Origin: Pseudomonas lini | Lineage (GTDB): Bacteria; Pseudomonadota; Gammaproteobacteria; Pseudomonadales; Pseudomonadaceae | Direction: 5' to 3' | NCBI RefSeq assembly: GCF_030812475.1 | Contig: NZ_JAUSSR010000004.1 | Span: forward strand, 186,001-250,000 | Length of the DNA stretch: 64,000 bases | Part shown: in pieces, positions 18,470 to 27,423 of the stretch | How positions within the stretch are numbered: position 1 is the first letter of the stretch | Layout: every line of letters starts with the position of its first letter | Notes under the pieces: model-generated | The model's database searches: none | Told to the model about the DNA's origin: nothing | What the model saw: the letters and a program-made list of their open reading frames with translations, nothing else | Program-made: the position numbers and the translations under genes

Positions 18470-19957
18470 CTAGTTGGCCGGAACGGGTTTGCGAAGAAAC
18501 ACAACCAGCGGGCACACCACCACCATCGCCAGCATCAGGATCTTGAACTGGCCGATTACGGCGATGAAAGCGGCCTGGTGGGTGACCGTTTCGTTGAGTC
18601 CCTCCAGTGTTTGCACGGACGCTAAATGCGCAGCGCCGTGAAAAGGCGTCAGATTGCTGGCCAGCGCCATGTGCATCGCCTGGGTGTTGTTGAAGAAGAA
18701 GATTTGCACGATCGCAACGCCGATCGTGCTTCCATAAACACGAACCAGATTGAACAAGCCCGTACCTTCAGGACGGAGCTTGGGGTCGAGCGTGCTGAAC
18801 GCCACCTTGCTGATCGCCGGCATCAACACACCGAGACCAACACCCTGGAGTGCCCCGGCACCCGCCACCGGCCAGCCGTCCATCAAGGGCGAATAACCCA
18901 GCATCAGCCAGTTGGCATAAATCACCAGGGCGATGCCTGTCGCCACGAACGGCCGGTGGTCTATGCGATCGGACAGACGCCCCATCAGCACAAACGCGCC
19001 CACCAGCCCGACGCCTCGCGGGATCGTCAGAAAACCTGTGGTGTCGGGTGGAAATCCGAGCAGCTCATCGAGCATCGGCGCCGTCAATGCCATGGTCGAC
19101 AACAACACGAATCCAAGGGCAAAAAAGATGATCGTCGACAGCACGAAGTTGCGGTCCCTGAACAAACTCTTGTTGAGGAAATGCACCTTCGCGGTCAGCA
19201 CGTGGACCACGAACAGGTAAAGCCCCAGCGCACAGCCCATCGCTTCCAACCAGATCTCGGTCGAGGCAAACCATTCAAGGCGCTCACCGCGGTCGAGCAG
19301 CATTTGCAGGCTGATCAAACCCAGGGTGAAAGTGCCAAAGCCAAAAAAGTCGAAAGACGGACTTTTCCCTGCTTTCTTTTCTTCGAGCAACAGCGCCATC
19401 ACCAGGAAGATGAACACCGATAACGGCACGCTGATGTAGAACATCGGGCGCCATCCGAAATGTTCGCTGATCCATCCACCGATGCTTGGGCCGCTGGCGA
19501 TTCCAAACAGCACGATGGCCGTCCACACCGTGCCGAATTTCCCGCGCCGTGCCGGGGCTAACGTCTCCACGGCAATCGCCATCGACAGCGGTGCCAGCAC
19601 GCCACTCGCAGCGCCTTGGATGATGCGCGCACCGACGAACTCCAGCGGCGTCGTGGCCTGGGTGGCAAGCAGCAAGCCAAGAACGAAGAAGGCCAGTGCG
19701 GCTTGATAAATGCGCTTCAAGCCGTATCGACCCGCGAGCCATTGGGCGATCGGCAACGTGATCGCGCTGGCCGCGAGGTAGGCGGTGAATATCCAGCCGG
19801 CCTGGTCGTCGGTCATCGACAAGCTGCCCTGAATGAACCTGAGCGCCGAGTTCGGCAACGGCAGGTTCGCTGACTGCATATAGGTCGCGAGCAATGCGGC
19901 GAACCTCAGCGAGCCCGCACCTTCTCCGGGCGGTATTGCAACAGGATTGGCGTTCAT
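18470..19957 (-). CDS. emrB: EmrB-like MFS multidrug exporter (DHA2 family)
   Basis: A 495-residue proton-driven exporter of the 14-helix DHA2 major facilitator group. Seen: the first-helix region MQSANLPLPNSALRFIQGSL, WIFTAYLAASAITLPIAQWL, motif A LAGRYGLKRIY near residue 76, and motif C GIASGPSIGGWI near 150. Its ATG overlaps the EmrA stop by one base (TGATG), so the two are coupled. With EmrA and the outer-membrane factor it forms a tripartite pump for hydrophobic or phenolic toxicants. Substrates cannot be read from sequence. Confidence 0.88.
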   Translation of the reverse strand: MNANPVAIPPGEGAGSLRFAALLATYMQSANLPLPNSALRFIQGSLSMTDDQAGWIFTAYLAASAITLPIAQWLAGRYGLKRIYQAALAFFVLGLLLATQATTPLEFVGARIIQGAASGVLAPLSMAIAVETLAPARRGKFGTVWTAIVLFGIASGPSIGGWISEHFGWRPMFYISVPLSVFIFLVMALLLEEKKAGKSPSFDFFGFGTFTLGLISLQMLLDRGERLEWFASTEIWLEAMGCALGLYLFVVHVLTAKVHFLNKSLFRDRNFVLSTIIFFALGFVLLSTMALTAPMLDELLGFPPDTTGFLTIPRGVGLVGAFVLMGRLSDRIDHRPFVATGIALVIYANWLMLGYSPLMDGWPVAGAGALQGVGLGVLMPAISKVAFSTLDPKLRPEGTGLFNLVRVYGSTIGVAIVQIFFFNNTQAMHMALASNLTPFHGAAHLASVQTLEGLNETVTHQAAFIAVIGQFKILMLAMVVVCPLVVFLRKPVPAN

Positions 19958-21093
19958 CAGAAGTTACCTGCGCTTAACAGACCTTTGAGCGGATGCCACC
20001 AGGGCGCGCGATACCCGGTATCGACCTCGACCGTGGCGCTGGTCCCCGAGAACAGGGGCAACGCAGGATCCATCTCATCCAGTTCGAGCCGAACCGGTAC
20101 CCGCTGGACCACCTTGACCCAGTTGCCAGACGCATTTTCCGGCGGTAACAGGGCGAAGTCCGATCCGGTGCCAGGGCTGATGCTGGTCACATGCGCCTTG
20201 AAGACGTGATCAGGATAGGTATCGATACGGATGCTGGCTTCCTGGCCGGGACGCATATGGGTTACCTGGGTTTCGCGGAAGTTGGCCTCCACCCAGACCT
20301 GGCGATCGGACAGCAACGCAAATGCCGGGGCACCGCTGGTGACATAGTTGCCCACCTGCAGGTCATCGACCTTGGCCACAACACCATCGTCAGGTGCATA
20401 AACCGTCGCGTACGACAGGTACAGCTGCGCCTCGTCGAGCTGGGCCTGGGCCTCACGCACCGCCGGATGGTGATCGACTTCAATATCGGGGTGACCGTTC
20501 AAGGCCACGATCGTACTGGCGATCTGTTGTTCGATAGACGCGATGCGTTGCCGGGCAACCTGCAGGTCGGTGTCCGCACGCTCATAGATGGCACGGGAAA
20601 CGAACTCACTGGCGACCAGCGCCTTCTTGCGGGCGAACTCCTTTTGATCGAAGCCGGCCGACGCCTTGGCCGATTGCAATTCCGCCTGCTGCTGCCGGTA
20701 GCCGGCCTTGAGCCCGTCGATGCGCAGCCGCGCGACGCTTAGCTGTGCCTGCGCACGGTTGACAGCGATCTGGAACGGCTCCGGATTGATCCGGAACAGC
20801 ACCTGGCCCTTGCGAACCGGCTGATTGTCCTCGACGGCGATGTCGACGACCTGACCGGAAATGCGCGCGTTGATCGAAGCCTTCGCCACCCGGGCGTAGG
20901 CGTTATCGGTGGAAACGAAGGGCTCGCCCACCAGATAGCAGGCGTAACCGACCGCAGCGAAGAGCGCGGGCACACCCACCATCAACAGTGGCCGCAGTCT
21001 CTCTTTCAACGGTTTTTTGAGCGGCGTGTCTGCCAGGGTCGGCCCTGGATGTTCGAAGGCTTGCGTCGCCGAGATATCGAACTGCTTGGTCAT
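19957..21093 (-). CDS. emrA: EmrA/HlyD-type membrane fusion protein
   Basis: A periplasmic adaptor of 378 residues. One N-terminal membrane segment (LLMVGVPALFAAVGYACYLV) is followed by a lipoyl/barrel-sandwich half (RISGQVVDIAVEDNQPVRKG), a coiled-coil hairpin rich in Ala and Gln, and the second half YATVYAPDDGVVAKV. These are the standard EmrA parts. I use the ATG at 21093, with AGGTGGA 7 bases upstream, over the GTG at 21105. It is the first gene of the pump operon, divergent from a tetR gene. Confidence 0.88.
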   Translation of the reverse strand: MTKQFDISATQAFEHPGPTLADTPLKKPLKERLRPLLMVGVPALFAAVGYACYLVGEPFVSTDNAYARVAKASINARISGQVVDIAVEDNQPVRKGQVLFRINPEPFQIAVNRAQAQLSVARLRIDGLKAGYRQQQAELQSAKASAGFDQKEFARKKALVASEFVSRAIYERADTDLQVARQRIASIEQQIASTIVALNGHPDIEVDHHPAVREAQAQLDEAQLYLSYATVYAPDDGVVAKVDDLQVGNYVTSGAPAFALLSDRQVWVEANFRETQVTHMRPGQEASIRIDTYPDHVFKAHVTSISPGTGSDFALLPPENASGNWVKVVQRVPVRLELDEMDPALPLFSGTSATVEVDTGYRAPWWHPLKGLLSAGNF

Positions 21094-21235
21094 GATCGAA
21101 TCCACCTTTAACCGGGAAATGGGGCAAACACCAAAAAACAGCCTTAGCGTGCGCAGTCGGGAGGATCACCCCCGCCGCACCTGTTTCGTCGCCGCAACAC
21201 CCGGTTAGAGCTCAGCTACAACAAACCTGCCATCG

Positions 21236-21252
21236 AGGAACTTCTGGTTCCT
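21236..21252. promoter_or_regulatory. Candidate TetR operator
   Basis: AGGAAC-TTCTG-GTTCCT is a perfect 6-bp inverted repeat with a 5-bp spacer in the 222-bp divergent region between emrA and tetR, 64 bp before the tetR start. Its position and symmetry fit a TetR-dimer site repressing one or both promoters. Confidence 0.5.
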
Positions 21253-21315
21253 TAATTTTGTGCGATGATGTAAGAATATCGACTCATCCACCCTTGCTCA
21301 AGGTTTTTGTACAAC

Positions 21316-21942
21316 ATGGCACAAAATAAAGTTACCGAAGGCAAAGGCCGGGGCCGCCCCCGTGCCTATGACCCGCAGACGGCGCTGCAGCAGGCGCTTG
21401 GGGTGTTCTGGAACACCGGCTATTCCGGTGCTTCCCTGGACAGCATCGCCACGGCGGCCGGCATGAACCGCCCCAGCCTCTATGCGGCATTCGGTGACAA
21501 GCACGCGCTCTATATCAAGGCACTTGAGCAGTACTGGGCGTTCGCCGCCGCGGCCATGCAGGAGGCGCTGACGGACAACGCCCTGACCCTGGAGCAGGCG
21601 CTGACGCGCTTCTACGAGGGGCAGCTGTCGATCTATTTCTCTGGAGACGGCCAACCCCGTGGCTGCTTTGCGATTGGCACGGCGACGACCGAAGCGGTCG
21701 AAGATCAGGAAATACGCGAGGTGCTGTCGCAGCGACTCAGCAGGCTGGATGCCGATCTTGAAACCCGTCTGCAGGTGGCCGTCGATTGCGGCGAGCTCAA
21801 AGCCGATGTCGACCCGGCGGCGCTTGCCGTGCTCGCGTCATCGCTGCTGCACAGCATTTCGATACGTGCGCGGGCGGGCAAATCCCGAGCCGAGTTGACG
21901 GCGCTGGTGCGCGGTGCGGTCAAGGTGATTTGCGCAGTGTGA
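21316..21942 (+). CDS. TetR-family regulator of the efflux operon
   Basis: A 208-residue TetR/AcrR-type repressor. The helix-turn-helix lies at about residues 15-60 (GRPRAYDPQTALQQALGVFW; SLDSIATAAGMNRPSLYAAFGDK), and the C-terminal ligand domain includes RGCFAIGTATTEAVED, typical of the subgroup near quinone or multidrug genes. It is divergent from emrA-emrB-OMF, so it most likely represses that operon until a ligand binds. The start is the ATG at 21316. The mug gene follows after only 8 bases, so both are probably on one transcript. Confidence 0.87.
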   Translation: MAQNKVTEGKGRGRPRAYDPQTALQQALGVFWNTGYSGASLDSIATAAGMNRPSLYAAFGDKHALYIKALEQYWAFAAAAMQEALTDNALTLEQALTRFYEGQLSIYFSGDGQPRGCFAIGTATTEAVEDQEIREVLSQRLSRLDADLETRLQVAVDCGELKADVDPAALAVLASSLLHSISIRARAGKSRAELTALVRGAVKVICAV

Positions 21943-21950
21943 GGTTCAAC

Positions 21951-22472
21951 GTGGGCGAAAGACTCGAAGACATACTGGCCGAGGATCTTGCAGTGATCTT
22001 TTGCGGGATCAACCCCGGCGTGATGGCGGCCGCACAGGGGCATCATTTTGCGGGCAGGGGCAATCGCTTCTGGCGCACGCTTCATCTCGCCGGTTTCACG
22101 CCGAAAGAAGTGTGCCCGGAAAACGACCGGACGATCTTGCACTATCACTGCGGATTGACGGCGGTCGTCGAGCGGCCCACGGCGCGGGCGGATCAGTTGT
22201 CTGCCGCTGAATTCACCGCGGCCGCTGCGGATTTTGAACAGAAGATCATTCGCTATGCGCCCCGCTTCGTGGCCTTTCTCGGTAAAGCCGCCTATGGCGC
22301 GTTGTCCGGTCGACGGGACCTCGCGTGGGGGCTGCAGGCAAGGACCTTCGGTAATGCCCAGGTGTGGGTTCTGCCCAATCCCAGCGGGCGCAATCGCGGG
22401 TTTACGCTTGATCAATTGGTAGGCGCGTATCGCCAACTCCGGTTCGCAGTGGATGAGAGACGGCCTGGATGA
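21951..22472 (+). CDS. mug: G/U mismatch-specific DNA glycosylase
   Basis: A 173-residue uracil-DNA glycosylase family 2 protein that removes uracil or ethenocytosine opposite guanine. Both active-site motifs are present: IFCGINPGVMAA near residue 15, whose Asn is the catalytic one, and VLPNPSGRNRG near 140 which wedges the helix. I start at the GTG at 21951, with GAGG 6 bases before it; a GTG at 21939 overlapping the tetR stop is possible. The frame continues upstream through tetR, but that part is a shadow. Its placement directly behind tetR suggests co-expression with the efflux regulator. Confidence 0.88.
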   Translation: MGERLEDILAEDLAVIFCGINPGVMAAAQGHHFAGRGNRFWRTLHLAGFTPKEVCPENDRTILHYHCGLTAVVERPTARADQLSAAEFTAAAADFEQKIIRYAPRFVAFLGKAAYGALSGRRDLAWGLQARTFGNAQVWVLPNPSGRNRGFTLDQLVGAYRQLRFAVDERRPG

Positions 22473-22531
22473 ATCGGTGGCAATGCAAGTCTATGGGCAA
22501 ACCCGCCCGGAGCGCTCTATGATTGATCCCC

Positions 22532-22933
22532 ATGACGACCACGCCTCCCATCCGCCAACCCTGCCCGCCCGGCGCCTGCGACTGCGGGCGTGACCCGCTG
22601 CTGGATACCCCGGGCGCGGACGTGCGCATTCTGTTTCTGACCCGCTCGGAGGAAAAGCGCCTGGTCGAACGCCTGGAAAACCTGCAAAGCCTGAGCGACC
22701 TCGAGCGTTTGCAGCAGCGGATGTATGAGCAACTGGGTATTCGGGTGGAGATCGCCCCCGGTTTCAACGAAGTACGGACCATGCGCGGCATCGCCATTTC
22801 CATCGGTGAACTGCCGGGACTGTGCCGCAAGACCCGGCAGTCGATTCCGGCGGCCATTCGCCGCGGTCTGGAGAAACGTCCCGAGGTTGCCTACGAGCTG
22901 CTCAATGCCAACGACCTGTTGCGGGATGCCTGA
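22532..22933 (+). CDS. Conserved small protein with Cys-rich N terminus
   Basis: I do not recognise this 133-residue protein. Its N terminus holds a cysteine cluster, PCPPGACDCGRDPLL, that could bind a metal. The rest is soluble and helical with many charged residues (RSEEKRLVERLENL; LERLQQRMYEQLGI) and ends KRPEVAYELLNANDLLRDA. Codon use matches its neighbours and the frame is clean, so it is likely a real gene. The ATG at 22532 is chosen; the upstream TTG at 22523 is less likely. It is co-directional with mug, 59 bases downstream. Confidence 0.6.
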   Translation: MTTTPPIRQPCPPGACDCGRDPLLDTPGADVRILFLTRSEEKRLVERLENLQSLSDLERLQQRMYEQLGIRVEIAPGFNEVRTMRGIAISIGELPGLCRKTRQSIPAAIRRGLEKRPEVAYELLNANDLLRDA

Positions 22934-23147
22934 TCGCTTGAGCCCACCTGCTCCACCGTTCGTTCCAGATGCCATGAAACAGGATCAGCGGTCATGCGCG
23001 GATTCTGGCCCGCTGCTATGCCTTCTGATGGGAGCAATCGTTTCAGGCCGGTCAGGATGATGCCGGCAAGACAGGCGTGACCGTGGTCCCGGCGCCAGCC
23101 AGGTGCGCGACGATCGACAGGTGCCAATCCGTGACAGGAGGTGGCGT

Positions 23148-23426
23148 ATGTTATTCATGGTCAGTTGGACAATCAGCCCGCAGAACCGCAACAGCGTGAT
23201 CCAGCGCTTTATCGAGACCAAAGGAGCCCCGCCCGAAGGCGTGAAGATGCTGGGACGCTGGCACGCCGTCGGTGGCTCCAGCGGGTTTGGCATCGCGGAA
23301 ACCGACGATGTGGTGCAGATTCAGAAGTGGGTGCTGCAATGGAATGACCTCATGAACATGGAAGTCCATGCGGCGTTGACCGATGAGCAGGCGGCGCCGT
23401 TGTTGGCGGCGGTTGTAGCCAGGTAA
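23148..23426 (+). CDS. DUF3303 family protein
   Basis: A 92-residue soluble protein of the DUF3303 family, recognised from the MLFMVSWTISPQNRN start, the KMLGRWHAVGGSSGFGIAE core and the WNDLMNMEVHAAL end. These are small ferredoxin-like folds with no known role. The start is set by a strong AGGAGGTG seven bases before the ATG at 23148. A 214-bp gap without a gene separates it from the previous gene, and REP sequences follow. Confidence 0.75.
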   Translation: MLFMVSWTISPQNRNSVIQRFIETKGAPPEGVKMLGRWHAVGGSSGFGIAETDDVVQIQKWVLQWNDLMNMEVHAALTDEQAAPLLAAVVAR

Positions 23427-23474
23427 TGATCGGGGCGGCGAGCCCTGCTCGCCGCCCTCCTCGCAAGTACTGTC

Positions 23475-23660
23475 TAGAGCCTTGCAGCGCCCATGAAGAC
23501 GCCTTCGCCAGGCCGGCTCCTACAGGGATTGGCGTTGATCACATTCATCGGTACACCGGGGATCATGTAGGAGCTGGCTTGCCGGCGAAGGCGGCCTTGA
23601 GCCTTGCAGTGCCCTTGGAGACGCCTTCGCCAGGCCGGCACCTACAGGGTGTGGCGTTGA
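23475..23660. repeat. Duplicated REP region before ligD
   Basis: A block running from GAGCCTTGCAG through GACGCCTTCGCCAGGCCGG and CCTACAGG to GGCGTTGA occurs twice (from 23475 and from 23599), with small differences. Between the copies, a left arm TGTAGGAGCTGGCTTGCCGG (23566) makes an inverted pair with the second. This looks like duplication of a REPIN half and its flank. Confidence 0.75.
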
Positions 23661-23685
23661 CCATAATTGATCGGTACATGGCTCG

Positions 23686-26421
23686 CTACTTCTTCATCCC
23701 CACCCGCCGCCGCATCTCGGCGGTGATGGTCTGCCGGGTTTTCTTCAGGTCCGCCCAAGGTTCGTCACCCACTTCGGCCAGCCGCTCATGGACATTTTGT
23801 ACATTCCATTGATTGCCCCCCTTGAGTTCAGCCACCTCCTCGCGAAAGACCGGCACCGACACCGGCAACCCTTCCCGAGTCCGCGCGGCGTAGGCGCAGA
23901 TGGTGGTGGCGCCGAGCCCGTTGCGCAGGTAATCGATGAAGATCCGCCCGACCCGGTTTTTCGGGCCGGAGACCGCGGAGAAACGATCCGGCAGCAGTTT
24001 GGCCATGTGGCTGACGATGGCATGGCTGAAGTCCTTGACCTCGTCCCAGCCGAGCTTGCGGGTGAGCGGCACCACCAAGTGAATGCCCTTGCCGCCGCTG
24101 GTCTTGAGGAAAGCCTTGAGCCCCAGTTCATCGAGCACCGAAAGGGTCAGTTGAGTCGCCTCGACCATGCTTTTCCAGGGCAGCGCCGGGTCCGGGTCGA
24201 GGTCGAGGACGAAGCGGTCGGGTTTATCGAGGTTGTCGGACGTGGCGTTCCAGGTGTGCAGCTCCACCGTGCTCATCTGCACCGCGCCGATCAGGGCTTC
24301 GGCATTGTTGATGATCATCACCGGTTGCCCGGTGAGCGCCTTGTCCAGGGTGGTGATCCCCGGAATGGCCAGGCGCTCGGCGTTCTTCTGGAAAAACAGT
24401 TCGCCGGCGATGCCGTCGGGGGCGCGCACCAGGGCCACCGGCCGGTCCTTGAGTTCAGGCAAAATCCATTCGGCGACGCTGGCGTAATACTCGGCCAGTT
24501 GCACTTTGGTGGTGCCGCTTCTGGCGTCAATCACCCGATCCGGATGGGTGATGCGCACCTTGCCCTTGCCCAGGCCGATTTGTGAAGGGGCAGGTTCGGC
24601 GGTTTTCTGTTTGGTGGCTGGCTTTTCAGCGGTGCTTTTTTTTTCTGCGGCAGTTTTCGCAGAGGCAGTTTTCGCTGCGGCAGGTTTTGCAGAGGCAGCT
24701 TTTTCAGGAGTGGGTTTTTCCGCAGCAGCTGTGTCGGCAGTGGTTTTTGCAGCCGCATTTTTTGCAGGAGCAGCTTTCGCAGCAGCGGGTTTCGAGGTTG
24801 AAGTCTTCACGGCTTTCGCACGCTCCTCGGTAATGTCTTCGGCAGGTTTGTCATCGCGCAGGCCATGGAACACCGCATGGCGCACCGAGCCTTCCTTGGT
24901 CATTTCGGCGAAGGCCACTTCCGCCAGCAGCGTCGGCTTGAGCCAATGCACGCCTTTGGCATCGAAGCCGCTCGGCGGATTGACCACCGACGGTTTCTTC
25001 GTCTGCAAGGGTTTGAGTTGCTCGTGGATATGTTTGAGCGTGGTCTCGTTAAACCCGGTGCCGACCTTGCCTGCGTAGCGCAATTCGCCGCTGTCCCGGT
25101 CATGCAGCCCCAACAGCAAGGCACCGAACGCATTGCGCGAACCTTTGGGATCGGTGAAGCCAACCACCACGAACTCCTGGCGATGCTTGCACTTGAGCTT
25201 GATCCAGTCGCTGCTGCGGCGGGACACATAGGGCGACCCCAGGCGCTTGCCGATCAGCCCTTCCATGCGCATTTGGCAGGCGCTGTTGAGCAAGGCTTCC
25301 GGCTCTTCTCCAAACGCGTCGGAGAACCTCAGCAGCGGGTCTTCGTTGGCTTTGAGTACCGTCGACAGCGCCGCCCGCCGTTCCTCGACAGGCACTTCGC
25401 GCAGGTCCACGCCGTTGAGGTAGGGGATATCGAACAGGTAATACAGGATGGCGCCGCTGCGGCCCGAATCGAACGCATTCTGCAACGCCTGGAAGTCCGG
25501 CACGCCCTGGTCGTCGGCCACCACCATTTCGCCGTCGAGCCAGGCTGACTCGAGACCCAGCGCTGCCAGCGCTTCGGCTTGTTTTGGCAGCTTGTGGGTC
25601 CAGTCATGGCCATTGCGCGTAAACAGTTGGACCTCGCCGTGGTCGATGCGGGCCATGATCCGATAGCCGTCGAACTTGATTTCGTAGCTCCACTCGCCGC
25701 CCGGGGCCTTCTCGACCAGGGTGGCCAGTTCCGGCTTGAGCTGCTCCGGCAGCTCGGCTTTGCGGGCGCCGGTCAAAGGCGTCGCCTTTGCCTTGGGCGC
25801 CGCCGCGGCCGGTTTTTTCACCGGCTTGGGTTTGGCCGCAGCCTTTGACTTTTTAGGCAGGATGGTCCGATCACTGAGCACGCTATCGGGCTCGGCGACG
25901 ACCACGTCGTATTCACTCTCGGGTTTCGCCGCGCCGTCCTGGTGCTTGATCAGAAACCACTGTTCCTGCTTGCCCGGCATGTGCGTGCGCACCAGGTTCC
26001 ACAGACCACCGAGCTTCTCCCCTTGCAGTTCGAACTTGAGCTTGCCCTTGGCGTAGGCCTTGGCCGGATCCTCCTGGGGAATCCATACGCCACGGTCCCA
26101 GACGATCACGTCACCGGCGCCGTAATGCCCTTGCGGGATGCTGCCCTCGAACGTGGCGTAGTCCAGCGGGTGGTCTTCGACGTGGACGGCCAGGCGCTTG
26201 ACCTTGGGATCCAGTGACGGCCCCTTGGGCACCGCCCAGCTTTTCAGGGCGCCGTCGAGTTCCAGGCGAAAGTCGTAATGCAGGCGCGAGGCGTCATGCT
26301 TCTGGATGCAGAACTGTAGCGCATGGTCCCGCACTTTTTTTTTGCGCGAGGGTTTGGCGGCCGGTTCAGAAGTGGCCGAGAAGTCGCGCATGCGGTTGTA
26401 ATCGTCGAGGTTCTTGTTCAT
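23686..26421 (-). CDS. ligD: Multifunctional ATP-dependent DNA ligase LigD
   Basis: A 911-residue non-homologous end-joining ligase. The order is 3'-phosphoesterase domain (residues 30-190, with ASRLHYDFRLELDG and HPLDYATFEGSIP), a linker, ATP-dependent ligase domain with catalytic Lys at about 249 in EIKFDGYR, an Ala/Lys/Thr-rich low-complexity linker near residues 540-615, and polymerase/primase domain with the metal motif VLDLDPDP. This PE-LIG-POL order is the usual Pseudomonas arrangement. Its partner Ku is not in this window. The start overlaps the methyltransferase stop (ATGA), making it the third gene of a leftward operon. The long Ala/Lys linker resembles histone-like tails and may bind DNA. 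Confidence 0.93.
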   Translation of the reverse strand: MNKNLDDYNRMRDFSATSEPAAKPSRKKKVRDHALQFCIQKHDASRLHYDFRLELDGALKSWAVPKGPSLDPKVKRLAVHVEDHPLDYATFEGSIPQGHYGAGDVIVWDRGVWIPQEDPAKAYAKGKLKFELQGEKLGGLWNLVRTHMPGKQEQWFLIKHQDGAAKPESEYDVVVAEPDSVLSDRTILPKKSKAAAKPKPVKKPAAAAPKAKATPLTGARKAELPEQLKPELATLVEKAPGGEWSYEIKFDGYRIMARIDHGEVQLFTRNGHDWTHKLPKQAEALAALGLESAWLDGEMVVADDQGVPDFQALQNAFDSGRSGAILYYLFDIPYLNGVDLREVPVEERRAALSTVLKANEDPLLRFSDAFGEEPEALLNSACQMRMEGLIGKRLGSPYVSRRSSDWIKLKCKHRQEFVVVGFTDPKGSRNAFGALLLGLHDRDSGELRYAGKVGTGFNETTLKHIHEQLKPLQTKKPSVVNPPSGFDAKGVHWLKPTLLAEVAFAEMTKEGSVRHAVFHGLRDDKPAEDITEERAKAVKTSTSKPAAAKAAPAKNAAAKTTADTAAAEKPTPEKAASAKPAAAKTASAKTAAEKKSTAEKPATKQKTAEPAPSQIGLGKGKVRITHPDRVIDARSGTTKVQLAEYYASVAEWILPELKDRPVALVRAPDGIAGELFFQKNAERLAIPGITTLDKALTGQPVMIINNAEALIGAVQMSTVELHTWNATSDNLDKPDRFVLDLDPDPALPWKSMVEATQLTLSVLDELGLKAFLKTSGGKGIHLVVPLTRKLGWDEVKDFSHAIVSHMAKLLPDRFSAVSGPKNRVGRIFIDYLRNGLGATTICAYAARTREGLPVSVPVFREEVAELKGGNQWNVQNVHERLAEVGDEPWADLKKTRQTITAEMRRRVGMKK

Positions 26422-27413
26422 GGCGCACCTGCAGGCGAGCTAACGATTCCCCCGATGCCGGGGCCGATGCGCGTGACGACCAACGCCACCACGGCAATCC
26501 GCTCCACGCGCTGATAGCCGGGGTTCAACAACTCTTCGCCGAACACATCGGGGTCGAGTTCGCGGTAGGTCCAGGCGAGCAGCGGCGACTCCAGGCGCGG
26601 GGTCAGTGCGTCCAGGAACGGGTCGCAACCATCGATCATCGCCACGCCGGTGTACAGCACCAGCGAGCCGCCGGGGGCCAGTCGATACAGGGCCTGCTCG
26701 ACGATTCGCAGCGACAACTGTTCACCAAGCGCCCCCCCGCCGTGGCGGTAGGCACGCTCGGCGGGATCGGCCATGTAGGGCGGATTGGCGACGATCAAGT
26801 CGAAGTTGCCGTCGACATCCTGCAGCACGTCGCTGGCTTCAATGCTGACGTTGGCCACTTCGGCGAGTGCGGCGTTGACCGCCGTCAGACGCAGCGCCGC
26901 CGGGTTGATGTCGACCGCCAGCACTTCGGCTTCGCGTCGCGCGCGGGCAATCACGATCGCCCCGACCCCCGCGCCGCAGCCGATGTCCACGGCGCGCCTG
27001 ATCGGGGCGAAGTTCTGTTGCAGATGGGCATGTATCAACTGGGCGAAACGGTAGGTGTCGGGGCCGAAGAACACCGCGTCGGCGGCATCGGTGGGGAACC
27101 CCGAATGCACGAACAGCAGATCATCCAGGCTCGACCAGCGCACGTGGCTTTTCAGCCGGCCGTTGCTCTCCTCGAGCACGCCCGCCTGTTGCAACTGCCG
27201 CTGCTCGTCCGTCGACAACAGGCCGGGTTCGAACGACCGCGACCAGCCGAACACCTCGCGCAGGGTCCGGGCGCTTTGTCCGAATGCGCGGTCATTGACC
27301 CGCTGATGGGTCAGCGGCGTCGGCGTGATGAAGCGATAGCCGTCCGCCTGCAAGCGGCGACCCAGCTGCAGCAATGCCAGATCGGCAGTGCCCAGTCGTT
27401 CTTCCTGATTCAT
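26418..27413 (-). CDS. Class I SAM methyltransferase (HemK/RsmC-like)
   Basis: A 331-residue protein with a Rossmann methyltransferase domain in its second half: motif I AVDIGCGAGVGAIVIA, AVDINPAALRL, and NPPY in LIVANPPYMADPAE. The NPPY motif marks N-methylation of Gln, Asn or a base, as in PrmC, RsmC and TrmN6. The N-terminal 130 residues look like the non-catalytic part seen in RsmC-like proteins. The ATG at 27413 has GGGAG 7 bases upstream. It lies 10 bases after the heme-oxygenase-like gene and overlaps ligD by 4 bases. Target unknown. Confidence 0.8.
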   Translation of the reverse strand: MNQEERLGTADLALLQLGRRLQADGYRFITPTPLTHQRVNDRAFGQSARTLREVFGWSRSFEPGLLSTDEQRQLQQAGVLEESNGRLKSHVRWSSLDDLLFVHSGFPTDAADAVFFGPDTYRFAQLIHAHLQQNFAPIRRAVDIGCGAGVGAIVIARARREAEVLAVDINPAALRLTAVNAALAEVANVSIEASDVLQDVDGNFDLIVANPPYMADPAERAYRHGGGALGEQLSLRIVEQALYRLAPGGSLVLYTGVAMIDGCDPFLDALTPRLESPLLAWTYRELDPDVFGEELLNPGYQRVERIAVVALVVTRIGPGIGGIVSSPAGAP

Positions 27414-27423
27414 CACAGGCTCC

